Positions 11,171-21,430 of a stretch of DNA of 64,000 nt are shown piece after piece. The position numbers were made by a program, and so were the translations under genes. Numbering within the stretch: position 1 is the first letter of the stretch; every line of letters begins with the position of its first letter. Source of the stretch: Bretschneidera sinensis (lineage: Eukaryota; Streptophyta; Magnoliopsida; Brassicales; Akaniaceae); contig CM043701.1 in assembly GCA_023935145.1 (NCBI GenBank), positions 70,572,317 to 70,636,316 on the forward strand, given 5' to 3'. Below the pieces are notes generated by a model. That model was not told the DNA's origin and searched no databases. It saw only the letters and a list, made by a program, of their open reading frames with translations.

Positions 11171-12700
11171 ATCATTCTTAGACATGCTATTAGATTTCCT
11201 AGAATTCTTCAGTGGTACATTATGAACATTTCTAGGAAAATGAGAAATCGAAGCTTTATTAGAATTTGTTACTTTCACAAAGATGGTTTCATTTTATTTT
11301 TGTTTGCTAATTGGAGAATATCCCAAACCAGATTTTTGTCCACTTAATCTTTGGCATGCCGACACTTCATCTAGTTTTTCTTTTCCTCTTACAAGTTTAT
11401 TAGATATTTTGTTGTTAAACTCAATCACTTTTTTTTTTTCAAAACCTCATTTTCATGTTTTAAAGACTCTTATGATGAGTTGCCAAACTCTAAAGAATGT
11501 TTTTTATTTTGTTCTTTTAAAACTTCAATTTCTTTATAGAGAGATGAAACCTACTTTTTGAGAGCAACATTTTTAACATCAAATTTATTAAGTTCTTTAT
11601 GCAATTCATTAAAAGCTCTAATAATTCTTTATGCACAATTTTATTATCATTATCAATATTTGAAGAACTAACTACCTCATTTTCATCATCAATTTCCATC
11701 AAGTAAATATTGACAATTTCTTGATAGCCAACTTCTTCATCATCACTCTAAGTGGTAACCACCATAGGTTTCTTCTTGAAGTTCTTATAGGGCCTCTTTG
11801 GCAAAGGACAATCTGCCTTGATGTGTCCGGAATTTTTGCATCCAAAACAAAAAATTTGATCTTTCTTGTTTGAATCATCCTTTGTACAAGGATTTTTTTT
11901 TTTTTACTTGAATTCTTCTTTTCTCTCAAGTACTTTTGAAATCTTTTTTGTAATGAGAGCTATTTTCCATCTTTCTCGCTACTTTTGTTGTCATCATCTT
12001 CCACTTGCTTGCTTGTGGTAGTCTTAAGAGCAATGATCTTCTTCTTCTTGGATTCTTCATCAAAATCTTCGTTGATGACATTTATCTCATGTGTCAATAG
12101 TGATCCAAGAAATGTATTGATATCGAAGTGGTCAAGGTCCTCAACTTCTTTTATTGTCGTTATCTTTGATTCCTAAGCTTTTGGCAAAGACCTAAATATT
12201 TTTCTTACCAACTCACTATCTTTAAAAACTCTACCAAGAAGCTTCAAGTCACTAATAATATTAGTGAAACGAGAATATATTTCAGAAATACTTTCAGTAT
12301 GACACATTTTAAAAGCTTCATAATTCAATACTAATTTATAGATTTTAGATTTCTTAACTTGATTAGTACCTTCATATGTAAATTTAAGTTTATCTTATAT
12401 TTCCTTTGTTGATTTACAAGCCAAAATTTTATCTTATTCATTAATGTTTAATGCATAATGAAGCACACTTATAGCTCTACGATTTAAAAAAACCAATTTT
12501 CAGTCATCATCATCAAACCGTTATCTAACCTTAGAAACTAGAATTTTTACCTCCTTATCTTTTATTTTTTTCATCGAAATCCTAGGTTTATCCATAATAA
12601 CTTCCCATAAAGTAAAGTCTTGGCCTTATAGGAAAATTCTCATCCTATTCTTCAAATAACTATAATTGGTTCCCTTGAACAAAGGAAGCCTACTGCAAGA
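11171..12700 (-). pseudogene. Copia gag (SIRE-like), broken
   Basis: Minus-strand frames give a UBN2-type gag core: KSKIYKLVLNYEAFKM near 12350-12300, SRFTNIISDLK and VRKIFRSLPKA near 12270-12180. A CX2CX4HX4C zinc knuckle (CFGCKNSGHIKADC) lies at about 11855-11810, in a basic Lys-rich context. Downstream is an acidic, Asn-rich stretch (EIDDENEVVSSSNIDNDNK, about 11700-11640). Stops and frame changes throughout. Confidence 0.75.
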
Positions 12701-12762
12701 GTGACCTTCATTAAACATATTAGATGGCATATGATCAACTCAAAGATTTTAAGTCTAACTAA

Positions 12763-12783
12763 GAGAACCAAGTTTTGATACCA
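12763..12783 (-). other. Primer-binding site of the SIRE-like element (tRNA-iMet type)
   Basis: Minus strand: TGGTATCAAAACTTGGTTC directly after the LTR end and a short ATT spacer. Compare TGGTATCAGAGCCAGGTTTC, the complement of the plant initiator tRNA-Met 3' end. It fixes element orientation. Confidence 0.8.
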
Positions 12784-12785
12784 AT

Positions 12786-13282
12786 TGTTAACTAAGGCAA
12801 CCCAAGAGGGGGGTAAATTAGATTTAAAAACTTCTTTAAAAAAACAAAAATTAATCACAAGATTAATCAACCAAGCAAGAACAAATTATATAAGCAGTAA
12901 AAATAAGTTTGCTAGAAATTAAAGGAATAAGAAAAAAGAGCTTGCAAACTTGATTTATAGTGGTTTGGTCACTTCTTATGCTTAGTCCACTCCTCAAGAC
13001 ACCTTCTTGAGAGTTCACTTCATTAATCCAAACAAAAAACACAACAAGCAACTTCCAAAGTGTTGCCCAAACTTTTATAATATATTTTCTCACACTAGAA
13101 AATATTTACCCAAATGTTTCAACTAAAAACACTCAATAAGTTCTCACAAACTCACCCAATAGTTATACCAACTCTTTTTACAATCATTAGATAGATAAGC
13201 TATGATTTACAATAATGTTTTTGCTCAATTATACAACTCAAAACATGTATTGCAAATCTAGGGCTCAAAACTTAATGAAGGA
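12786..13282 (-). repeat. Truncated 5' LTR of the SIRE-like element
   Basis: Aligns to the low half of the 3' LTR from TGTTAACTAAGGCAACCCAAGA to CTAGGG.CAAAACTTAATGAA, then similarity stops. The upstream part, which in the other LTR holds the GTCGA palindromes and TATA box, is missing here, so the copy has lost its promoter. Confidence 0.8.
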
Positions 13283-13650
13283 ATTGGTGTCAATTTCTAT
13301 TATACTTTTATAAAGTGGACAAACAATCTGGACATCTATTTTAAAAATAGAAAACAAACAAAATGGGTCGGAGGTAGTAATGATTATGATGAATTTTAAT
13401 AAAACACCTTACGGTTTGTCTGATTTTAACTTAAATCTTTGTGATTTTTTTTATATCACGTTGGTATGTGATTTTCATGTGAGGTGCTTACCGAAAAGTG
13501 GATGGAAAAAGATTAAAATAATATCAAAGATATGCACAAAATATCAATGTATGTAAAAAATACCCACAATCACCAAAATTGTACAAATTAACCTAATTAA
13601 AACACATAATATTTTATTGAAATTCACTATAATTAATAGAGTAAGATACC
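13283..13650. repeat. Middle part of copy 2 of the local duplication
   Basis: Matches about 1500-1820: AAAGTGGACAAA...GACATC, the GATTTTCATGT...CGAAAAGTGGATGGAAAA block and the ACAAATTAACCTAATTA end. The joined deletion with the Copia 5' LTR lies at 13282/13283. Confidence 0.65.
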
Positions 13651-13789
13651 AGCCATTGGTTTATGATGTATAAATCTTTCTTTAAAGTCACATGTTTAAA
13701 GGATGGTTACATCATGACTAAAGTAGCGGCCTTTTTATTTTATTGTTATTTGCTATAGTGTACAATAATAATAGCTTGAATAAGATTCA

Positions 13790-14196
13790 ATCTATTCAAG
13801 GTAATTTGGAAGAAGGAAAAATTGGTTTTTATGAAGTAGATGATGGGAATTATTTACCTTGTCAAACAGTTCTTGATGTTAAATGGAGATAACAATGACG
13901 AACCTGGTGTGGAAGCTGAGATCACGGTCAATAATGGTGCTGCGCAGGTTAACATTGCGCCAAATCTGGTGGGTAAATCAGTTACGGTACATGTTAGCAA
14001 TAACAACTTGCCCCTTTCAGTTCAAGCTCTTGACCTTAGCAAATCCAGGTAGCTTTCATCTCATAACAATTCATTTGACTTGCTACACAAAGTGGATGGA
14101 TCAGATGCTGTGCAATCTATGGAGAATGATATAGGTGATAGCTTAATGGGGGACTTCTCAACCAGTGACAATGATGGATATATCTCCAAAAATAAG
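13790..14196 (+). pseudogene. LINE ORF1 fragment, 5' side of the Copia insertion
   Basis: Frames give LEEGKIGFYEVDDGNYLP and then VEAEITVNNGAAQVNIAPN and KVDGSDAVQSMENDIGDSL. These are low-similarity linker-type sequences. I assign them to ORF1 because the same strand, after removal of the Copia element, runs into the ORF1 end and ORF2. No RNA-binding motif or zinc knuckle is visible in this part. Frame changes and a stop after LSKSR break it. Confidence 0.5.
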
Positions 14197-15086
14197 TGTT
14201 GGATTTGTCAAAGAATTAAATAGATGAAGTATTCAGCATCAGGTCTGGTTGTGTGCCGCGGCCCAACCTTGGGCGGCACGGCCTCCAACATGTCCGAAAA
14301 GTTCAACACCACCATGCGCGCTGTGGCTCAGGGTGTGCGTGCCGAGGCACGGCCCTGTGCACCGCGGTACAGCCCATCCAAGCCGCTGCCTCCAGCATGG
14401 CAGCATGTTTCCCCCCTTATAAGTCATGGCATGCCTTGTTCTGAGCCATGACACGAAGGCACACCTGATACATGATATCAGGCCTTCAGCTGGTGCGTTG
14501 GTCCTTTGGTTAAAACACACAGGATCACTTAGACTCTTAGAGAGCCATGAGTTTTTGGTTCTTGAGATCTAAGGGTTGAGATTGATCTCAAAAATTGGAT
14601 GAGGTGGTCATTACTCTATATAAAGGGTCTTCTAATAAAAGGTGAAGGCATCATCTCAACACAAGAGTGAGACATCATATAAGAGATCAAATGTAAGAGT
14701 GCAAAGACACAAAGCATAAGAGAGACTCATTGAAGAGAGCCTGGTTGTTTAGAGAGAGAGAGTAATATAGATTGGGGATTCAAGGGATTTGTAAGAAAAT
14801 TCCAGGGAAACGCTTAGTTCTTATCACTTTCTTTTTCTTTTCTTTTGTTCTTCAAGAACAATAGGGTTATTGAAGAGGTGTTTCTGTAATTGTAAGAACT
14901 CCATTGATTTAGTGCAGAGAGCTCGGAGGAGCTCACGGGGACATAGGCACATTGTCGAACCTCGATAACAAATTACTTGTGTTCTTTTTTGTGCTTTAAT
15001 TCTTGTTTCTGTCCATTGTACAAGTCATTCTAGACTTGGGTATTTGGAAAGATCACAACCTAGGCATAAAGGGTGATTTTCCAACA
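14197..15086 (+). repeat. 5' LTR of the Tork-like element
   Basis: Begins TGTTGGATTTG and ends GATTTTCCAACA, so TGTTGG/CCAACA form short inverted ends. It contains a GC-rich block (about 14254-14400), a TATA box TATATAAAG (14617-14625) and a polypyrimidine TTTCTTTTTCTTTTCTTTTG stretch. It aligns along its length with 19409-20268 but carries about 45 extra bases in the GC block (around 14325-14372). Confidence 0.9.
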
Positions 15087-15087
15087 G

Positions 15088-15099
15088 TGGTATAAAAGC
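15088..15099 (+). other. Primer-binding site of the Tork-like element
   Basis: TGGTATAAAAGC, one base after the LTR; two mismatches to TGGTATCAGAGC, the complement of initiator tRNA-Met. Confidence 0.8.
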
Positions 15100-15307
15100 T
15101 TGTATAGCTGGGTATCGGAGCAAGGCGACAAGAATCAAAGGTCAACTTCTTGGGTGATTCAAGAACGGTGCTGGGATCAAGATCTGATCGGGTTCTTGAG
15201 GGTGATTCAAGAACAGTGCTGGGATCAAGATTTGATCGAGTTCTTGAGATTTAGAAGTTGGAAAGCAATTGTGGGTGCTGCATAAATCTTGGGATTTTCT
15301 CTGCAAA

Positions 15308-16136
15308 ATGGGTTCAAATTTCATTGTTGAGAAGTTTGATGGAAAGGGAGACTTTGCCCTTTGGAAGTGGAAAATCAAAGCGGTTCTTATGTAACAAAAG
15401 GTGGACTTGGTTATTAAAGAAGATAATGATTTTTCAGCAAGTATCACGGAGCTCCAACGGAATGAGATAAAGAAGATGGCGTACATCACCATATTTCTGC
15501 ACATATCGGATAGTGTGACATAGGAGTGCGAAGACTCGGAAGATCTAACTATCATTTGGAAGAAACTAGATGAGTTATTTCTTACCAAGACTCTCCCTAA
15601 TAAGATTTATCTTCTTAAATGAATCTTTGCTTTTAAAATGGATCTTAATAAAGAGTTGCAAGATAATCTTGATGTGTTTAACAAACTAGTTCAAGATTTG
15701 ACTAGTTATAGTATAACATTCCCAGATGAACAATTGGCTATTATTTTGTTAAATTCTCTTTTTGATTATTTTGAAAGTTTGATTAATGCTATTGAATATG
15801 GAAGGGATACACTAACCAAAGAAATTGTGATCAATGCTATAAGAGCTCATCATTTCAAAGCCAAGATGAGGGAAACATCAAGTAAGGAAGGGCTATTCGT
15901 TAGAAGAAGGCTAGCAACTCAATATGGCAGTAACATCCATAGCTACTACCAGGACAAACCAAAAGGTAGAGGACAAAGCCATGGGAGAGCGCACTCTAAA
16001 ATGAGATTTGGAGGAAAGAAATGCTACTACTGCCATAAGGAGGGTCATTTCAAGAAAGATTTCAAGAAGATGATGAGGGATGAGAAAGGAAGAGGCCATA
16101 CCAATAATGGAGAGGCTTCGGTTGCCAAGAGAGAAT
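15308..16136 (+). pseudogene. Tork-like Copia gag
   Basis: ATG at 15308 opens MGSNFIVEKFDGKGDFALWK. Stops follow at about 15391, 15521 and 15619; the longest open piece (15638-16136) covers the gag core (VFNKLVQDLTSYSITFPDEQ) and a CX2CX4HX4-type zinc knuckle CYYCHKEGHFKKDF at about 16021-16062, in which the last Cys is replaced by Phe. The stop at 16136 separates it from protease. Capsid and nucleic-acid binding role by family. Confidence 0.85.
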
Positions 16137-17640
16137 AATAAGATGATGTTCTTGTTGTGTACTCAAATGTGAGCAAGTGGCAGGGCAGCAAGAGATAGAT
16201 CTTGGATTTCGGGTGCACTTATCACATGTGCCCTCACCGAGATTGGTTCAAGAATTTGAAGGAAACCAATGATGGAAAGGTTTTCTTGGGGAATGACACT
16301 TCTTGCCAAGTGAGGGGGATAGGAGACATCCAGTTGAGAATGTTTGATGGAATTACAAGGCTGCTGAGAAATGTGAGATATCTTCCGGAGTTGAGAAGAA
16401 ATTTGATCTCATTGGGGCATCTAGATTCCATAGGGTACATATACAAAGCAAAGGGAGGAAAGATCAAGGTAACTAAGGGATCTTTGATAGTGATCAAAGC
16501 AGCAATGAAGGATGGTCTCTATGAGATGATCAAAGACACGGACATCAAGGATCAAGCAACAAGCTTGATGGCTGAGTTGGATAAGGCAGCTCTTTCACAC
16601 AATCGCTTGGGACACATGAGTGAAAATGGCTTGCAAGTTCCCAGTAAGAATGGTTTACTTGATGGTGACAAGGTACAAAAACTTGATTTCTGCGAGAGTT
16701 ACGTTCTTGGGAAGCAACATCGGGTCAGCTTCAACACTAGAGTGCACAAGTCTAAGGGAATTCTTGACTACATTCATATGGATCTTTGGGGACCATCAAG
16801 AACACCAACACAGGGAGGTAATCTTTACTTTCTATCTTTAATTGATGATTATTCAAAAAAGGTTTAGGTTTATTTGCTTAAAAATAAATCAGATGCTTTG
16901 AATAAATTTGTGGTGTGGAAAAAGTTGCTGGAGACTCAAACGGGTAAGGTAGTTAAGGCTTTACGAACTAATAATGGCTTATAATTTTTTAATAAGGATT
17001 TTGATAAATTCTGTGAGATAAATGGGATTCTAAGACATAGAACAATTGTGAAAACCCCTTAGCAAAATGGAGTTGCTGAGATGATGAATGAGACCCTTAT
17101 GGAAACGGTTAGGTACATTTTAATTGGTTCCAGATTACCCAAATTTTTTTGAGGGGAAGCGGTGTCAACTGCTGCGTATTTAGTTAATAGATCACCCTCT
17201 AGGGCAGTGGACCTTAAGACTCCCGAGGAGATGTGGAGTGGTAAACCCCCTGAGTTGAACAACCTTAGGACTTTTGGATGTGCTGCGTTTACACATTAAA
17301 AGGATGATAAACTTAGCCCAAGGTCTAGAAAATGTGTGTTTCTAGGATATGGGGAAGGGGTTAAGGGGTATATATTGTGGTCCTTAGAACCAAAAGGAAT
17401 GAAACACATAATAAGTAGGGATGTCATTTTTAATGAGCATTTATTTCCCTATTTGGAGAAAACTAACCCTGCAGGGGATAGTGGGAAAACTAGCCCGGTA
17501 TTTGTGGAGCATAGAATTAAGGAAAATTCAGTTCAGGTAGAGCAAGGAAGGCAAGATGGTTCGAACCAAGTAGAGCCCATTGATGAAGGCCAAGCTTAAG
17601 ACACTCAGGAAGAGGCTGAACTAGAAGGGGATCATGCAGC
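16137..17640 (+). pseudogene. Tork-like Copia protease and integrase
   Basis: Protease begins with SWILDFGCTYHMCP-like text at about 16200, with DSG replaced by DFG. The GAG-pre-integrase and zinc-binding part follows (SHNRLGHMSENGL ... CESYVLGK: the second Cys of CX2C is Tyr). Integrase core: HMDLWGPS at about 16780, LRTNNGL where LRTDNG is expected (about 16960), and QNGVAEMMNETLMETVR at about 17065. The C-terminal FLGYGEGVKGY and RDVIFNE are present. Stops lie at about 16865, 16981, 17060, 17149 and 17297. Two catalytic-site losses (protease Ser, integrase Asp) plus stops make it inactive. Confidence 0.85.
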
Positions 17641-17699
17641 AAGATAGAATGATTATTAGCTCACACGGGATCGGGAAAGAAGGCTGGTCAGACTACCTT

Positions 17700-18510
17700 T
17701 AAGATATGGTTTTGTGGCTGCGAATGCAGCAGCTCCTTGGACAAAAAGAGGGATGAATGAACTAGAAACTTACATTGATGCCATGGGATATAAGGATTCG
17801 TCAAGATGGAAGCTAACTATGGAGGAGGAAATGGATTCTTTGAGGAAGAACAACTCTTGGGAATTGGTGGCCAAACCAGAAAAACAGAGAGTTGTGGATT
17901 GTAAATGAATTTACAAGATCAAAGAAGGGAACCCTCTAGAGGATAAAGTCCAGTATAAGGCTAGGCTGGTGGTGAAGGGATTCACGCAAAGAGAAGGCAT
18001 AGATTTCACCGAAATATTCTCATCGGTTGTGAAATACAAGACAATAAGGATAATGTTGGCTATGGTGGTCCAATTTAATTGGGAGATCGAGCAAATAGAT
18101 GTGAAGACAGTGTTCTTACATGGAGAGCTTGATAAGACCATCTACATGAGGCAACCCAAAGGCTATGAGGAAGGAAGGCATGGGGAATTGGTGTGCAAAT
18201 TGAAGAAATCTCTCTATGACCTGAAGCAATCACCTCGATAATGGAATAAGAGGTTTGATTCCTTTATAACTAGCTTAGGTTTCATGAAGAGCTACTATGA
18301 TTCATGCTTGTACTACAAAGGTCACAAGGTGGAGGAAATGGTGATCATCCTCATCTATGTTGATGATATGCTATTGGTTGGGAACAACATGGAAAGGATA
18401 AGAAAATTGAAGTCTCAACTCAGTTCAGAGTTTGAGATGAAGGATTTTGGCCATACACAAAATATCCTTGGGATGAGTATAAAGAGGAAAAAAGGAGAGA
18501 AATAGATTGA
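17700..18510 (+). pseudogene. Tork-like Copia reverse transcriptase
   Basis: Starts near WKLTMEEEMDSLRKNNSWEL, then KARLVVKGFTQREGIDFTEIFS, QIDVKTVFLHGELDKTIYM and KKSLYDLKQSPR. The YVDDMLLVG catalytic box is intact (about 18357-18383), followed by FEMKDFGHTQNILGM. Stops at about 17906, 18239 and 18503 split it. Order after integrase confirms Copia. Confidence 0.85.
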
Positions 18511-19327
18511 AGATTTCTCAGACTTCCTAGATAGAAAAGATGATATCTAAGTTTTCTATGAAAGATAGCAAACTAGTGAAGGTTCCTCTTGCTGGTCATT
18601 TCAAGTTCTCCAGCGATCAATGTCTGAGATCGGATGAGCAGAAGAAGGAAATGGAAAAGGTCCCTTACTCTAGTGTGGTTGGATCAATCTTGTTCATGAT
18701 GGTAAGCACTAGACCCGACATTTCTCATGCAATGAGTGTTCTTAGCAGGTTTAAGAGTAATCCCGAAAAAAAGCATTGGCTTGAGATGAAGTGGTTACTG
18801 AGGTACTTGAAGGGAAGCCCATATGTGGGGCTTGTTTACAAGAAGAGGGGTAAGTCCATCTGTTTTGAAGGTTATGCGGATTTGGACTATGGAGCAGACC
18901 GGGATAAAAGAAGATCAATTACCTCATACTTCTTCAACTTAAACGGATGCTGTACAAGTTGGAAGGCTCAATTGCAGCCGGCGGTAGCACTCTTAACAAC
19001 CGAGGCTGAGTACTAGCGGCAACGGAAGCCATTAAGGAGGCTATGTGGTGCAAAGGGTTTTTGGAAGAGTTGAAGGTCCTAAAAGAGCAAGTGGTGGTGT
19101 ATTCGGATAGCCAAAGTGCATTGCACTTGTGTAGGAACCCGGTGTTCCATGAGAGGACTAAGCATATGGTTGTTTGGTATCATTTCATTCGGGAAAATGT
19201 TATGAAAGGATGCATTCATGTGGACAAAGTCACAACGGAAGAAAATCTTACAGATTTAGGTACTAAAGATCTACCTCTAAGAAAGTTCAATCATTGCCTT
19301 GGATTTCTTAAGACTGGAGTCGGTTGA
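18511..19327 (+). pseudogene. Tork-like Copia RNase H and polyprotein end
   Basis: Frames give VPYSSVVGSILFMMVSTRPDI, then GYADLDYGADRDKRRSITSY (usual YxDADWAGD..RRSTSG) and LTTEAEY before a break at about 19014. The last piece (19043-19327) reads WCKGFLEELKVLKEQV, YSDSQSALHLCRNPVFHERTKH and NLTDLGTKDLP, the conserved Copia C-terminus (LADILTKALP). The natural stop is at 19325. Confidence 0.85.
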
Positions 19328-19408
19328 TATGGTGACTCAAGTTGAGTTTGGATCCTAAGTTCTCTGCACAATGAGTTCGGGTTTAATTGCTTAGACAAAG
19401 GTGGAGAT

Positions 19409-20268
19409 TATTGGGATTTGTCAAAGAATTAAACAGATGGAGTGTTCAGCATTAGGTCTGGTTGTGTGTCATGGCCCAGCCTTGGGCACCGCGGCCTCTA
19501 GCATGTCCGAGAAGTTCAGCACCACCATGCACGCCGCGGCACTGCCCACCCAAGCCGCGGCCTCCAGCATGGCAGCATGTTTCCCGTCTTCTAAGCCGTG
19601 ACATGCCCTGTTCTGAGCTGCGACACGAAGGCATACCTAATACATGATATCATACCTTCAACTAGTGCGTTGGTCTTTTGGTTAAAACACACAGGATCAC
19701 TTAGAATCTTAGAGAGCCATGAGTCTTTGGTTCTTGAGATCTAAGGGTTGAGATTGGTCTCGAAGATTGGATGAGGTGGTCATTGCTCTATATAAAGGGT
19801 ATTCTAACAACAAGTGAAGGCATCATCTCAACATAAGGGTGAGACATCATATGAGAGATCAAGTGTAAGAGTGCAAAGATACAAAACACAAGAGAGACTC
19901 ATTGAAGAGAGGCTGGTTGCTTAGAGAGAGAGTAATATAGATTGGAGATTCAAGGGCTTTGCAATTGGAATTTTCTTGGGGAAAATTCTAGGGAAACACT
20001 GAGTTCTTATCACTTTCTTTTTCTCTTCTTTCGTTCTTCAAGAACAAGAAGGTTCCGAAAGAGGTGTTGCTGTAATTGTAAGAACTCCATTGATTTAGTG
20101 CAGAAATCTCGGAGGAGCTCACGGGGACGTAGGCATATTGCCAAACCTTAATAACAAATTGCTTGTGTTTTTATGCTTTGATTCTTATTTCTATTCATTG
20201 TACAAGTCATTCTAGACTTGGGAGTTTGGAAAGATCACAACCTGGGCATAGAGGGTGATTTTCCAACA
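19409..20268 (+). repeat. 3' LTR of the Tork-like element
   Basis: Aligns with 14197-15086; the first dinucleotide is TA in place of TG. TATA box at 19789-19797. Lacks about 45 bases of the GC-rich block and contains an extra ATTTTCTTGGGG-type stretch near 19970. Ends TTCCAACA at 20268. Confidence 0.9.
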
Positions 20269-20615
20269 ATAAAGTTAGCCTAAACACTTCTTCTCTTTGT
20301 GCATATGCTTGTGATTTATTTTATTTGAATTTCTTAGATGATAGTCATTGTCCAAAAATATTTCACTTCCCTTGGTCCCAGGGTTATTTGTCTTCGGATG
20401 ACTCTTTTAACATACATAATAAGCAACGCTTTAAATACAATTCGATTGAGGATTTTATTACATCCTCAAATCAAATTGTTCAATTTGCTAAATATTTTAA
20501 AGGGCTAGTACTTCTGTCTTTACATAACATTAAAAAACAGTTTACAAAAAAGGTTAAAAAGTCTAAGGCTATGTCTAAGGTGTCTAGGGTGACCAAAACA
20601 TCAATTAATAAATGA
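20269..20615 (+). pseudogene. LINE ORF1 C-terminal end
   Basis: Downstream part of ORF1 after the Copia insertion. The open frame 20325-20615 reads FHFPWSQGYLSSDDS ... and ends in a basic tail (KKQFTKKVKKSKAMSKVSRVTKTS), as expected for an RNA-binding ORF1 end. Its TGA (20613-20615) overlaps the ATG of ORF2 (20612-20614). No zinc knuckle is seen in this stretch. Confidence 0.6.
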
Positions 20616-21430
20616 TAAACACAATTATTTGGAATATTCGTGGGGTTAGAAATTCAAAAAAGTTAAGATTATTAAAAAAGTTAATTAAATAACATAATTC
20701 ATCTCTTGTAGTCTTTAGGTTTCCTAATTTTGCGCATGGTAATCCCACAAACACACATTTGGATTCTCTAGAAAAATGATTTAAAATTGGACATAATTGA
20801 AATCATTTCTCAATCCATATCAGTTAAAATTAATTGTGTGGTGAATGATTCAATCTTTTATGCTTCTTTTATGTATGTGAAAGACAAATTACAAGCTCGT
20901 AGACCTCTTTTGGAGTCATTATGCAACCTCAAATTATCTTTTCCTGGTCTTTGGTTAATTGGTGGGGAATTTAATGTTGTTGCTTCTCCAAATGAAAATT
21001 GTGGATTAAATCCTATTAATGTTTATGCGACAAAGAAATTTAATGATTTTATTAATGATAATTGTTTTTAGATGCTGGTTTTGAGGGTAGTAAATTCACT
21101 TGGTCAAATGACCATTAAGATGCGTCATGTGTTTGGAGACGTTTAGATAGAATTTTAATCAATGATGATTTTTTTTATCTTCTATGCCTCCATTAAAAGT
21201 AGTACATACTGAAAGGGTTTTTTTTTTTTCGGATAATGCAGTTTTAATTCTTTCAGTTGTTCCACAAGTTAGCAAACCTCATCATTTTAGATTTTATAAA
21301 ATGTTGATATCACACGAGAACTTTTTAGAATCTATTTCTGAGTGGTGGAATGAGGATTTCTCAGGTCCTCCTATAGTAGTTCTTTATAAAAAAAAACTTA
21401 AAAGAATTAAATCAAAATTAAAAATTTAGA
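20612..21430 (+). pseudogene. LINE ORF2 endonuclease domain
   Basis: Starts MINTIIWNIRGVRNSKKLR, the usual plant L1 endonuclease start (WNxRGL). Later LWLIGGEFNVVASPNEN replaces the conserved GGDFN: the Asp is Glu here (about 20955-20985). DLCLWRR-type and SDH-type motifs are degraded (FTWSND near 21100). Stops occur at about 20690 and 21069. The domain would nick target DNA for target-primed reverse transcription. Confidence 0.75.

Larger units (their letters stand above)
3661..13282 (-). mobile_element. SIRE/Maximus-like Copia retrotransposon, decayed, 5' LTR truncated
   Basis: Minus-strand order: truncated 5' LTR (13282-12786), PBS, gag with zinc knuckle, protease, integrase, reverse transcriptase, RNase H (to about 7465), a promoter-like leader, an extra ORF in the env position, and the 3' LTR (4718-3661). 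PR-INT-RT-RH order makes it Copia. The RT/RNase H motifs (FGMVN...GTPM, LLYLIASKLDIMFSVC) and the extra 3' ORF fit the SIRE/Maximus lineage. Stops, frameshifts, a MITE, a 77-bp duplication and an LTR deletion show that it is dead. The deletion removed the element's 5' end together with the host sequence equivalent to about 1010-1500 of copy 1. Confidence 0.85.
14197..20268 (+). mobile_element. Tork-like Copia retrotransposon with two LTRs, decayed
   Basis: Complete structure in one orientation: LTR, PBS, gag with CCHC knuckle, protease, integrase, RT, RNase H, purine tract CAAAGGTGGAGA (19396-19407) and LTR. Flanks ATAAG (14192-14196) and ATAAA (20269-20273) are a 5-bp target duplication with one mismatch. 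Gag start (VEKFDGKGDFALWKWKIKA) and RT (YVDDMLLVG) fit the Tork/Tnt1-like lineage. More than ten stops in the polyprotein. It is inserted into the ORF1 region of the LINE. Confidence 0.9.

Noticed and set aside
14224..14520. Overlapping ORFs on both strands in the Tork-like LTR
   Set aside because: They come from the GC-rich LTR block, occur in shorter form in the other LTR (19401-19647), and none resembles a protein family.
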